Shown: piece by piece, positions 16,164 to 24,657 of the stretch
Layout of the letters: every line of letters starts with the position of its first letter
Position numbering within the stretch: the first letter of the stretch is position 1
Origin: Alphaproteobacteria bacterium
GTDB taxonomy: Bacteria; Pseudomonadota; Alphaproteobacteria; Rhodobacterales; Rhodobacteraceae
Length of the DNA: 64,000 nt
NCBI GenBank assembly: GCA_030428355.1
Contig: JAUIBL010000022.1
Location: forward strand, 1 to 64,000
Reading direction: 5' to 3'
The notes under the pieces: generated by a model
The model's input: the letters and a program-made list of their open reading frames with translations, nothing else
What the model was told of the DNA's origin: nothing
The model's database searches: none
Position numbers and translations under genes: made by a program

Positions 16164-16634
16164 GTGCCCGACGACATCGCTCTTCTCAAGGAATCCATAC
16201 GTGTCGGAGAGGCCGCGCGCGCCGAGGGCAACCACCCGTTTGGTGCCGTTCTGGCCGATGCCGATGGCACTATCCTGATGACGATGGGCAATGCCTATAC
16301 GACGGACAAGGGCCCCGGCCATGCCGAGACCAATCTGGCCCGCAAGGCCGCGGTGACCTATGACGAGGCCTTCCTGAGGACCTGCACGATCTATTCCGCA
16401 TTCGAGCCCTGTTCGATGTGCGCCGGCACGATCTACTGGGCCGGGATCGGCCGGGTCGTCTTTGGCGTGACCGAGGCACGCCTGCTCGAACTGACGGGCG
16501 ACAATCCCGAAAACCCGACCATGGCGCTGTCCTGCCGCGATGTGCTGGCCGCAGGGCAACGACAGGTGAAAGTCGAAGGCCCCTTCCCCGAGCTCGAGGA
16601 CGAAATCATCCGCTCGCATGACGGGTTCTGGTGA
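16164..16634 (+). CDS. Nucleoside/nucleobase deaminase (CMP/dCMP deaminase fold, guanine-deaminase-like)
   Basis: The 156-residue enzyme has the zinc signature of the cytidine deaminase superfamily: HAE (H53-A-E55, proton shuttle Glu) and PCSMC (Pro-Cys-x-x-Cys ligands, about residues 82-86), preceded by HPFGAVLADADG, which is typical of bacterial guanine deaminase (GuaD) and TadA relatives. It hydrolyses an exocyclic amino group. The start is a GTG preceded by CAGGAA. As the first gene of an ABC-transporter and amidohydrolase operon it probably deaminates an imported purine-like base rather than tRNA. Guanine to xanthine is the simplest guess. Confidence 0.85.
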   Translation: MPDDIALLKESIRVGEAARAEGNHPFGAVLADADGTILMTMGNAYTTDKGPGHAETNLARKAAVTYDEAFLRTCTIYSAFEPCSMCAGTIYWAGIGRVVFGVTEARLLELTGDNPENPTMALSCRDVLAAGQRQVKVEGPFPELEDEIIRSHDGFW

Positions 16635-16675
16635 CGGCCTGCCCCCATGTTTTTCTGTACCCGAAAGGACACCTG

Positions 16676-17671
16676 ATGACATCTACTCCCCGGTCACTCC
16701 TCGCCTCTGCCGCCCTTCTGGCCAGTGTTGCGCTGCCCGCGATGGCCGCCGACAAGGTCACCTATCAGCTTGACTGGCTGCCCGGTGGCGACAAGGCCCC
16801 GATCTATGTCTGCATCCACCAGGGCTTCTGCGCCGATGCCGGTCTCGAGGTGACGCTCGAACCGGGGCGCGGGTCCTCCGAGGCGATCACCAAGATCGCC
16901 ACCGGCACCTCGGACATCGGCAGCGCAGGTATCGAGGCCCTGATGGCTGCCCGCGTCACCGAAAGCGTGCCGGTCACGGCAGTGATGAACATCTTCAACA
17001 CCGGGCCGCATGCGTTCTACACGACAACCGAGTCGGGCATCACGACGCTGGCCGATGTGAAGGGCAAATCGGTCGCCACCTCGCCCTTTACGTCCTCCAA
17101 TGTGTTCCTGCCGCTGGTTCTGGAAGAGAACGGCATGACCGAGGCCGACATCACCCTGACCAAGGCCGATCCGGGCGCGTTGGGTCCGCTGCTGATGACC
17201 GGGCAAAGCGATGCGATCATCGCCTGGCTGACCGACGTGTCGCGCTATCAGGGTCAGGCCAACGAGGCGGGCAAGGACCTGGTGATCCTGCCCTGGGCCG
17301 ATGCCGGACTCGAGCTTTATTCCGCATCTCTCGTGGCGTCGGATACCTTCCTGACGGAACGCCCCGACGTGGCCAAACGCTTTATCGCGGCATTCAAGCA
17401 ATCGCTGGAATTCGCCAATGAAAACCCCGATGCCGCCGCCGAGGCCGTGGCCGCCATCGTTCCCGAACTCAAGGCAGAAGACGTCAAGGGGTCGTGGCTC
17501 GATGCGTCAAAGCTGGCCTTCAACGACGTGACCGCCACATTCGGACTGGGCGCGTTCGATGCCGACCGGCTGGCCGCGACCTGGACACGTGTGGCGGCGG
17601 CGCAGGGTCTGGACCCGGCGGCGCTTGATCCCGAGACGGTGGTCGACCGCAGCTTCATGCCGGCGGACTAA
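16676..17671 (+). CDS. ABC transporter substrate-binding protein (NitT/Tau, SsuA/THI5-like)
   Basis: The 331-residue protein has a Sec signal peptide (cleavage near AMAADK, residue 25) and the NMT1/THI5-like fold: YQLDWLPGGDKAPIYVCIHQGFCADAGL, then GRGSSEAITKIATGTSDIGSAG and LADVKGKSVATSPFTSSN. Members bind pyrimidine precursors, nitrate, sulfonates or riboflavin-like compounds in the periplasm. The start is the ATG preceded by AAAGGAC. ATPase and permease genes follow directly. Context with deaminases suggests a heterocyclic base as ligand; this is not shown by sequence. Confidence 0.9.
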   Translation: MTSTPRSLLASAALLASVALPAMAADKVTYQLDWLPGGDKAPIYVCIHQGFCADAGLEVTLEPGRGSSEAITKIATGTSDIGSAGIEALMAARVTESVPVTAVMNIFNTGPHAFYTTTESGITTLADVKGKSVATSPFTSSNVFLPLVLEENGMTEADITLTKADPGALGPLLMTGQSDAIIAWLTDVSRYQGQANEAGKDLVILPWADAGLELYSASLVASDTFLTERPDVAKRFIAAFKQSLEFANENPDAAAEAVAAIVPELKAEDVKGSWLDASKLAFNDVTATFGLGAFDADRLAATWTRVAAAQGLDPAALDPETVVDRSFMPAD

Positions 17672-17675
17672 GCCC

Positions 17676-18458
17676 ATGGGTCAGGGTCCGGACGCCATCC
17701 AGTTCGACGCTGTGGGCCAGACCTTCGCCACAGAGAGCGGTTCGCTGACCGCTCTCGACGGGGTGAATGTCTCGATTGCGCGGCATGAATTCGTGGCTGT
17801 CCTCGGCCCGTCAGGCTGCGGGAAATCGACCCTGCTCAGGCTGACTGCCGGGCTGATGGCACCCAGCAGGGGGCGCGTGTCCGTCTTTGGCCACACGGTG
17901 GATGCGCCGCGCGATGATGTGGGGATCGTGTTCCAGCAGGCGACCCTTCTGCCCTGGGCCAATGTGCTGGACAACGTGACTTTCCCGGCCAGGCACAAGC
18001 GCGGTCGGGTGGATGCGCTCGACCGGGACCGCGCCGCCGAGGTGATCGAAGCCGTGGGCCTCAAAGGGTTCGAGACGCGCCTGCCCGCCGAACTGTCGGG
18101 CGGGATGCAGCAGCGCGTCGGGATCGCCCGCGCGCTGTTTCTGAACCCGGACATTCTGTTGATGGACGAGCCCTTTTCCGCGCTGGACGCGCTGACGCGC
18201 GATGCCATGGGGTTCGAACTTCTCAAGCTCTGGCAGGCCAGCCCCAAGACCGTGATGTTCATCACCCATTCCATCCCCGAGGCGGTGCTGCTCGCCGACC
18301 GGATTGTCGTGATGAGCGCGCGCCCCGGCCGGATCATTGCCGACATGACCGTGCCGCTGGGGCGTCCCCGTGACGACCGCGCCCTGCGCGCGCCCGAGGT
18401 TCAGGACTTCGTCGGTCACCTGCGGGACCTGTTGATCACCAAGGAGGCCGTGCATTGA
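17676..18458 (+). CDS. ABC transporter ATP-binding protein (NitT/Tau family)
   Basis: The 260-residue ATPase drives the importer. It has Walker A GPSGCGKST (about residues 43-51), the Q-loop IVFQQATLLPW, signature LSGGMQQR, Walker B ILLMDEPFSALD and the H-loop THS. The start (MGQGPDAIQFDAV) is 4 bases after the stop of the binding-protein gene; the longer in-frame reading overlaps it. Its stop codon overlaps the TTG start of the permease gene. Confidence 0.95.
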   Translation: MGQGPDAIQFDAVGQTFATESGSLTALDGVNVSIARHEFVAVLGPSGCGKSTLLRLTAGLMAPSRGRVSVFGHTVDAPRDDVGIVFQQATLLPWANVLDNVTFPARHKRGRVDALDRDRAAEVIEAVGLKGFETRLPAELSGGMQQRVGIARALFLNPDILLMDEPFSALDALTRDAMGFELLKLWQASPKTVMFITHSIPEAVLLADRIVVMSARPGRIIADMTVPLGRPRDDRALRAPEVQDFVGHLRDLLITKEAVH

Positions 18459-19291
18459 CCGCCGATGCCGATTTCGCGCCGCCGCGCGACACCAAGGAAA
18501 CCGCGCCCGCCCGGTCGTTGACCGACCGTCTGACCGCGATGCCCGCCGCCCTGCCGCTGCTGACCTTCGCGGCGCTGCTGATCCTCTGGGAGGCCTCGGC
18601 CCGTGTGTTTGCGATCCCGACCTACATCCTGCCCGCACCCACCCGCATCCTGCAGGGTTTCGGCGCTGTCGAGGCCGGCCGCTGGGTGGAGCATGTCTGG
18701 GCAACGCTGCGGGTGGCGTTGATCGGCTACGCCGTGGCCATCGCGGTGTCGCTGCCGATCGCGGTGGGCCTCGCCAAGTCCAGACTGCTGAGCCGCGCGC
18801 TTTATCCCATCCTCGTGGTGATCCAGTCGGTTCCGGTGGTGGCGGTGGCCCCGATCATCATCGTCGTGCTGGGCACAGACGACGCACCGCGCGTGGTCAT
18901 CACCTTCATGATCGCGTTCTTTCCGCTGGTCGTGTCAATGACCACCGGGCTGATGGCCACCCCGCCGGAACTGATCGAGCTGTCGCGAAGCCTGCGCGCA
19001 CCGCAGCATCGCGAGATCACCCAGATCCGCCTGCCCTATGCCGTGCCCTACATCTTTTCGGGGCTGAAAATCTCGATCACTCTGGCGGTCATCGGAGCGG
19101 TCGTGGCGGAATTCGTCGCCGCCGAGGTGGGGATCGGGTACTTCATCCAGTTCTCGACCTCGATGTTCAAGCTGCCGCAGGCCTGGGCCGGGCTGCTGGT
19201 TCTGGTGACCATGTCGCTGACCCTGTTTCAGGCCGTGAGCATCGCGCAGCGCGTGTTCTTCCCGTGGTCCCTGCCGAAAGAGCGGCGCTGA
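18455..19291 (+). CDS. ABC transporter permease (NitT/Tau, SsuC-like)
   Basis: The 278-residue inner-membrane permease has about six transmembrane segments and the EAA coupling loop near ELIELSRSLRAPQHREITQIRLPYAVPYIFSGL. The start is an unusual TTG that overlaps the stop of the ATPase gene (TTGA); a perfect AAGGAGG lies 7 bases upstream at 18441-18447 and decides this start. The next gene begins with an ATG overlapping its TGA. It completes a binding-protein-dependent importer. Confidence 0.93.
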   Translation: MTADADFAPPRDTKETAPARSLTDRLTAMPAALPLLTFAALLILWEASARVFAIPTYILPAPTRILQGFGAVEAGRWVEHVWATLRVALIGYAVAIAVSLPIAVGLAKSRLLSRALYPILVVIQSVPVVAVAPIIIVVLGTDDAPRVVITFMIAFFPLVVSMTTGLMATPPELIELSRSLRAPQHREITQIRLPYAVPYIFSGLKISITLAVIGAVVAEFVAAEVGIGYFIQFSTSMFKLPQAWAGLLVLVTMSLTLFQAVSIAQRVFFPWSLPKERR

Positions 19292-20649
19292 TGCTGATCA
19301 CCGGGATTGCACATGGCTGGACCGGCGACGCCTTCGGCACGCGGTTTGCGGGCGCCATCCGGGTCGAAAACGGCCTGATCGCCGAGATCGGTGATCTTGC
19401 CCCGCGCCCCGGTGAGGACGTGCTCGACGCGGCGGGCTGTGTCGTCACTCCGGGCTTGGTCAACACGCATCACCATCTGTTCCAGTCGGTACTCAAGGGC
19501 ATCGCCATCGACTGCGCGCTCGACGACTGGCTGGCGCGGGTGCCCTATTTCTACTGGCCGCGTCTGGACGAAGAGGCGCTGCGCATCTCGGCCCGGATCG
19601 GGTTGGCCGAACTGGCGTTGACCGGCGCAACCACGGTCTGTGATCATCACTACGTTTTCTCCGAACGCTACGACTACGATCCGGCAGAGGTGCTGTTCGA
19701 AGAAGCTGCGCGGTTCGGCCTGCGCTTTGTTCTTGCCCGTGGCGGCATGGCAAGGGGCCGCGATTTCGGCGGGGAGGTGCCCCCGCCGCCGGTGGAACGC
19801 GTGGCGGATTTCCTTGATGGCATCGCAAGCGTTGCCGCGCGTTGGCATGATCCGTCACCGCACGCCCTGACCCGTGTGGCCTGCGCGCCGACCACCCCCA
19901 ATTTCAATTTCGCCCCCGAGGCGCTGCCCGAGATCGCCCAGGAGGCGCGCCGTCAGGGTTTACGGCTGCATGCCCATCTGTCCGAGAACACGGCTTACGC
20001 CGCCCAGACGCTTGGCGCGTTCGGACAGCGCCCGGTGCCGTGGCTCGCCGATTGCGGCTGGTTGGGGGACGATGTGTGGTTTGCGCATCTGGTGGACATC
20101 ACGGCGGATGAAATCGCCTTGCTGGCCGACACGGGCACCGCCATGGCCCATTGCCCGCAGGCCAATGCCCGGCTGGGATCCGGCATTGCCCCTGCCCCGG
20201 CGATGCACCTCGCTGGTGGGACGGTGTCGCTGGCGGTGGATGGCGCGGGGGCCAACGAAGCTGCCGATATGGGGGCAGCCCTTTATGCCGCCTTCGCGCT
20301 GCACCGCGCGGCGGGCGGCGTCGACGCAACCGCGCCCGGAACCGTGCTGCACTGGGCCACGATGGGCGGAGCAAAGGCTCTGGGTCTGACCGGCATTGGC
20401 GGCCTGCGCGTCGGCATGGCTGCGGATATTGCGCTCTTCGATCTGACCGCGCCCCGCAATTTCGGCCTGCACGACCTGGCACTTGCCCCCATGATCACTG
20501 GGGCCGCAACGGTGCGGCACAGCCTTGTCGGCGGGCGGATCGTGGTGCGCGACGGACGTCTGCCGCATCTCGATCTGGCCGATCTGGCCGAGGATGCCCG
20601 CCGCGTCACCGCGCGGCTTGCCGCCCGAAAGGAGGCCGTGCCCGCCTGA
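19291..20649 (+). CDS. Amidohydrolase, 8-oxoguanine-deaminase / chlorohydrolase-like
   Basis: The 452-residue protein is a metal-dependent amidohydrolase of the AtzA/TrzN/SsnA group. Visible metal and catalytic motifs are NTHHHLFQS (HxH, about residue 65), LHAHLSEN, WFAHLVD, MAHCPQANARLGSG and SLAVDGAGANEAADM. The NTHHHLFQS and VDGxxxNE segments resemble 8-oxoguanine deaminase more than cytosine deaminase or triazine hydrolases. The enzyme would turn 8-oxoguanine into urate, or deaminate a related heterocycle. It is translationally coupled to the permease gene (TGATG). Confidence 0.85.
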   Translation: MLITGIAHGWTGDAFGTRFAGAIRVENGLIAEIGDLAPRPGEDVLDAAGCVVTPGLVNTHHHLFQSVLKGIAIDCALDDWLARVPYFYWPRLDEEALRISARIGLAELALTGATTVCDHHYVFSERYDYDPAEVLFEEAARFGLRFVLARGGMARGRDFGGEVPPPPVERVADFLDGIASVAARWHDPSPHALTRVACAPTTPNFNFAPEALPEIAQEARRQGLRLHAHLSENTAYAAQTLGAFGQRPVPWLADCGWLGDDVWFAHLVDITADEIALLADTGTAMAHCPQANARLGSGIAPAPAMHLAGGTVSLAVDGAGANEAADMGAALYAAFALHRAAGGVDATAPGTVLHWATMGGAKALGLTGIGGLRVGMAADIALFDLTAPRNFGLHDLALAPMITGAATVRHSLVGGRIVVRDGRLPHLDLADLAEDARRVTARLAARKEAVPA

Positions 20650-20750
20650 TTTCAAACCCCGAAGTCACACTCGATTTCACACCCGGAGTAGAAGCTGTCA
20701 GCGCCTTGCGCAGGTCATTGCTCCCCTTTCCAACAAAAGGAGACCGAACC

Positions 20751-21746
20751 ATGACGACACAAGACTACGGCCTGGCCGAACTGAACAAGGAAGCCGGCAT
20801 TGGCGCCTATGGCGAAGAGATCGACCGCGAGGTGCCGCAGATCGACATATCCGACTATTTCAACCGCAGAGACGAGATCAGCGACGCCCTCTGGGAGGCG
20901 GCCACCGGCATCGGGTTCTTCCAGTTGACGGGCCACGGCATCCCGCAGACGCTGATCGACGACGCGTTTGCGCTGTCCGCCCGGTTCTTTGACCTACCGA
21001 CCGAGACCAAGGAAAAATACCCCCTGAAGCCGGGCACCAATGCAGGCTGGGAATACATGGCGCAGGTCCGTCCCTCGACCGGCACGGCGGATCGCAAGGA
21101 AAGCTACCAGATCACTTTGCCCAGGATGCGAGACCTCTGGCCAACGGGCGAAGAGGTTTTCGGCTTCAAGGAAACGATGCTCGCGTTTGAGCGGCACAAC
21201 TGGGCCGTGGCGATGAAGGTGCTGGACTGTTTTGCCGAACGGCTCAGCTTTCCGCCGGGGTTCTTTACCGAGGGCCACAACCCGGACACACCGGAGTACC
21301 AATCCACGTTGCGGCTGATCCATTACCTCGGGATGGAGGACGCCAAGCCCGAGGATTTCAAGTTCTGGCGGGCGGGGGCGCATACCGATTTCGACTGCCT
21401 GACGCTGCTGCACCAGAAGGACGGTCAGGGCGGGCTTCAGTTGTGCCCGGGCAAGGATGAAAAGGGCCGCGCGACGCAATGGACGGATGTGCCGCCCATC
21501 GGTGGAGTGATCACCTGCAATATCGGCGACATGCTGATGCGCTGGTCCGATGACAAGCTTCTGTCCAACCTGCACCGGGTGCGGATGCCCAAGCCGCAGG
21601 AATATCTCGGGCCGCGCTATTCGATCGCCTATTTCGCACAGGCCAATATGGACACGCTGCTGGCCGGTCCCGAAGGCAAATACGAACCGATGACGGGCCA
21701 TGACTATATCCAGATGCGTCTGGGCGCGAATTTCCGGAAGACGTGA
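20751..21746 (+). CDS. Fe(II)/2-oxoglutarate-type oxygenase, isopenicillin N synthase family (A)
   Basis: The 331-residue protein has the DIOX_N region (VPQIDISDYFNRR and GFFQLTGHGIPQTLIDDAF) and a C-terminal 2OG-Fe(II) domain: metal ligands in AHTDFDCLTLL (HxD) and the distal His in SNLHRV, then RYSIAYF with the 2-oxoglutarate-binding Arg-x-Ser. Such enzymes hydroxylate, desaturate or cyclise small molecules. The ATG follows AAAAGGAG. About 100 bases separate it from the amidohydrolase, and it is coupled (TGATG) to a second family member. A nucleobase or derivative is the likely substrate by context. Confidence 0.88.
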   Translation: MTTQDYGLAELNKEAGIGAYGEEIDREVPQIDISDYFNRRDEISDALWEAATGIGFFQLTGHGIPQTLIDDAFALSARFFDLPTETKEKYPLKPGTNAGWEYMAQVRPSTGTADRKESYQITLPRMRDLWPTGEEVFGFKETMLAFERHNWAVAMKVLDCFAERLSFPPGFFTEGHNPDTPEYQSTLRLIHYLGMEDAKPEDFKFWRAGAHTDFDCLTLLHQKDGQGGLQLCPGKDEKGRATQWTDVPPIGGVITCNIGDMLMRWSDDKLLSNLHRVRMPKPQEYLGPRYSIAYFAQANMDTLLAGPEGKYEPMTGHDYIQMRLGANFRKT

Positions 21747-22690
21747 TGGGACTTCCGGTCATCGACATCTCGGGGCTGGCCGCATCCGACCCTGCCGCGC
21801 GGCGCGCGGTGGGGGACGCCATGCGCGCCGCCTGTCTGGAACACGGCTTTTTCTACTGCACGGGCCATGGTGTGCCGCAAGGTCTGATCGACGCGGCAAT
21901 GGCACAGACGCAGGCGTTGTTCGATCTGCCGGAGACTGCCAAGCTTGCGCTGGACAAGGCGCAAAGCCCCGCCAATCGGGGCTATGAACATCTGGGTGGG
22001 CAGACCCTTCAGCCGGGGGCGATGCCGGATCGCAAGGAGGGCTTCTACATCGGCGAAGATCTCGGGCCGGATCATCCGCGGGTACGAGCAGGCGCGTTCA
22101 ACGCGGGGGCCAATCTCTGGCCCGATGACCTGCCTGCCTTCCGGCCTGTGATGGTCGCCTATTTCGCGGCGCTGAACGTGGTTGCCGCGCGTCTGATGCA
22201 GGGGCTGGCCCTGTCGCTGGAACTGCCGGAAGATCACTTCTCGGCTTTTACCACAGACCCCGCCGCAACGCTGCGTCTTTTGCACTATCCGCCGTCCCGC
22301 CCCGAGGTTCCGGACGAGTTGGGCGCAGGCGCGCATACGGATTTCGGCGGGCTGACGATCCTCTTGCAGGACGACAATGGCGGGTTGCAGGTCATGGGAC
22401 AGGACGGCTGGATCGAGGCCCCGCCTGTGCCCGGTGCCTATGTTGTGAACCTTGGCGACATGATCGCGCGGTGGACGAATGACCGCTACAGGTCGACCCT
22501 GCACCGCGTCATCAACCGATCCGGCAACGAGCGGTATTCGATCCCGTTCTTCTACAGCGGCAATCCCGATCACGAGGTGCGGTGCCTGCCCACCTGCCTT
22601 GCCGAAGGCGAACAGCCGAAATATCCGCCCGTCCGCGTTCAGGACCACCTGCGCGCGATGTATGCCCGCACCTATGCCGCAGCGTCCTGA
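21746..22690 (+). CDS. Fe(II)/2-oxoglutarate-type oxygenase, isopenicillin N synthase family (B)
   Basis: The 314-residue paralogue of the preceding gene has GFFYCTGHGVPQGLIDAAM at the N-terminus, metal ligands in AHTDFGGLTILLQD, the distal His in STLHRVIN and the co-substrate motif RYSIPFF. The two proteins are only distantly similar outside the motifs, so they probably catalyse different steps rather than being a recent duplication. The ATG overlaps the preceding stop; a GTG one codon earlier is possible. The 3' end overlaps the hydrolase start by 17 bases. Confidence 0.88.
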   Translation: MGLPVIDISGLAASDPAARRAVGDAMRAACLEHGFFYCTGHGVPQGLIDAAMAQTQALFDLPETAKLALDKAQSPANRGYEHLGGQTLQPGAMPDRKEGFYIGEDLGPDHPRVRAGAFNAGANLWPDDLPAFRPVMVAYFAALNVVAARLMQGLALSLELPEDHFSAFTTDPAATLRLLHYPPSRPEVPDELGAGAHTDFGGLTILLQDDNGGLQVMGQDGWIEAPPVPGAYVVNLGDMIARWTNDRYRSTLHRVINRSGNERYSIPFFYSGNPDHEVRCLPTCLAEGEQPKYPPVRVQDHLRAMYARTYAAAS

Positions 22691-23423
22691 TCGCCTGATC
22701 CTGATCCACGGCGCCTGGGCAGGGCCGTGGGTCTGGGATGCGCTCATCCCTGAACTGGTCGCACGCGGCGTGCGGGCCGAGGCACTGGCCCTGCCGGGGG
22801 ATGGCACCCATCCCATCGCCGCAGAAGACGCCACCGAGGCGGATTTCCACACCTGCCTTGCCGAGGCAATCACCGCCGAACCGGGACCGGTTGCGCTGGT
22901 TGGGCATTCCGGGGGCGGCACCCTGGTGACTGCCGGGGCCGAGGCGTTTCCGGACAAGGTAAGTCACGGTGTCTGGATCGCGGGCATGCTGATCCTGGAC
23001 GGGCGCAGCTTTGACGACATCCAGCACGACATCGCCGGGCCCGGCAAACGCTTTGGTGTCTCGGACCATGTCGTGCCCTCCGCCGACGGCCTGACCTCCT
23101 CGGTGCCTCCGGAACAGGCCGTGCGGTTTTTCTTTCAGGACGCCTCACCTGAGACCGCCGTAGACGCCGCGCGTCGGCTGACAGCGCAGCCTGCCACCGG
23201 GCATCGGTTGCGCACGAAAACCTCGGCGCGGTTCGACGCTCTGCCCAAACTCTATATTCTGGCCGAGCAGGACAAGTCCGTCATCCCGGAGGCACAAAAG
23301 GCAATGGCCGCAAGCGCGGCCAATGTTCTGACAAGATCCATCGCGTCCGGTCATGTGCCGCAACTGACCCAGCCCGCGCGTCTTGCGGGGATACTGGCGG
23401 ACTGGTTCGCGTCATGCGACTGA
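22674..23423 (+). CDS. Alpha/beta hydrolase
   Basis: The 249-residue enzyme has the oxyanion segment HGAWAGPWVWDALIPEL, the nucleophile elbow VGHSGGG (Ser near residue 85), and late acid/His positions in EQDKSVIPE and SGHVPQLTQP. The form is close to plant-type esterases (methyl-salicylate esterase group) and bacterial MenH-like hydrolases. It is the last gene of the operon, translated in overlap with oxygenase B. It could hydrolyse an ester, lactone or amide made by the oxygenases; the substrate is unknown. Confidence 0.87.
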   Translation: MPQRPDRLILIHGAWAGPWVWDALIPELVARGVRAEALALPGDGTHPIAAEDATEADFHTCLAEAITAEPGPVALVGHSGGGTLVTAGAEAFPDKVSHGVWIAGMLILDGRSFDDIQHDIAGPGKRFGVSDHVVPSADGLTSSVPPEQAVRFFFQDASPETAVDAARRLTAQPATGHRLRTKTSARFDALPKLYILAEQDKSVIPEAQKAMAASAANVLTRSIASGHVPQLTQPARLAGILADWFASCD

Positions 23424-23472
23424 CCGTTGCCTCCTGCGAAGGCACGTCATCCCGGCTAGCATAGGCAGGGCA

Positions 23473-24654
23473 TCAGCGCTCGCGCAGCGCCTCGCGGGAT
23501 TTGTAGAGCGGTTTGAGAAGGTATTGCAGCACCGTCCGTTCGCCGGTGTGCAATTCGACCGTGGCCTGCATGCCCGGGCGGATTTCCAATTGGCGTTGCC
23601 GGTCGGTCAGAGAGATCCTGTCGACCCGCACCGTCACCTTGTAATGCGCGGGCGCATCGGGGCGGCGTTCGTCCTTGAACGTGTCGGCAGATATAACGTC
23701 GACACGACCCTTGAGCGATCCGTAGACGGTGAAGTCATAGGCCGACAACTTGATCGTCGCCTGCTGACCCGGACGGATGCCCGCGATGTTTTCGGGCGCA
23801 ACCTTGGCCTCGACAAAAAGCTCTTCGCCCAGAGGAATGATCTGCAGGATCTCCTCGCCGGGGCGCACAACGCCGCCGATGGTGGTGACCCCCAGCTTGT
23901 TCACCACCCCATGCATCGGGCTGACCAGCACCGTGCGGTTCAACTGGTCCTGGCTGGCCCGTAGGTTCTGCCGCAGGGTCGCCAACTCCTTGAGCGTGTC
24001 GGAATATTCCTGCGCGCGGGTCAGTTCGGTCTGGGTGATGATCTCATCCATCTTGATCTGCGCATCCGCATGCGCCTTGCGGGCGCGGGTGACTTCGATC
24101 AGCGCGACGACCTTCTTGTCGAGAAGGTTCTCCATCAGTTTCTTTTCCTGCGCCGCCTGTTCCAGCACCTTGCGCGCGCCGTCATGGCGCGAGTTGAAAT
24201 CAAGCTGCCGCGCCGCCAGAAGCGCCTGTTCCGACGCGGCCATTTCCGGGCTGCGCTGCCGCAGGTCCCATGGGACTTCGAACTGCACCAGACCGGCCAT
24301 CTCGGCCTCGATCCGCAGGCGGCGGATTTCGAGTGCGGTGATCTGGTCTTCCAGATCATCCACCGACGACCGGAACTGCGTGCCATGCAACCGCGCCAGC
24401 ACATCGCCGCGCATCACCTCGTCGCCTTCCTTGACGAGCAATTCGGCCAGGATGCCGCCTTCGAGGTTCTGGATGATCTGCGGACGCGAGGTCGAGATGA
24501 ATTCCCCCTCGGCGCGGACGATCTCGTCGATCCAGGCATAGGCGGCCCAGACGATGAACAGCCACACCGCCGCCCCCGAGAGCCAGATCACCATCGACGG
24601 GCCACGCAGGCGGCGGCCAAGCTGGGCGTTGAGATCGGTTGTGCTGACGGCCAT
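23473..24654 (-). CDS. HlyD-family membrane-fusion protein of a type I secretion system
   Basis: The 393-residue adaptor has one N-terminal transmembrane helix (about residues 25-43), a biotinyl-lipoyl-like half (IIQNLEGGILAELLVKEGDEV), a long coiled-coil region (residues about 90-230, EKKLMENLLDKKVVALIEVTR) and the second lipoyl half (LVSPMHGVVNKLGVTTIGGVVRPGE). It links the inner-membrane exporter to the TolC-type channel. It is last in the adhesin-TolC-ABC-HlyD operon, 3 bases after the exporter gene. Confidence 0.95.
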   Translation of the reverse strand: MAVSTTDLNAQLGRRLRGPSMVIWLSGAAVWLFIVWAAYAWIDEIVRAEGEFISTSRPQIIQNLEGGILAELLVKEGDEVMRGDVLARLHGTQFRSSVDDLEDQITALEIRRLRIEAEMAGLVQFEVPWDLRQRSPEMAASEQALLAARQLDFNSRHDGARKVLEQAAQEKKLMENLLDKKVVALIEVTRARKAHADAQIKMDEIITQTELTRAQEYSDTLKELATLRQNLRASQDQLNRTVLVSPMHGVVNKLGVTTIGGVVRPGEEILQIIPLGEELFVEAKVAPENIAGIRPGQQATIKLSAYDFTVYGSLKGRVDVISADTFKDERRPDAPAHYKVTVRVDRISLTDRQRQLEIRPGMQATVELHTGERTVLQYLLKPLYKSREALRER

Positions 24655-24657
24655 CGT

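Noticed and set aside
16164-16634. tRNA adenosine deaminase TadA
   Set aside because: The zinc motif is shared, but the operon with an importer and an amidohydrolase favours a free-base deaminase.
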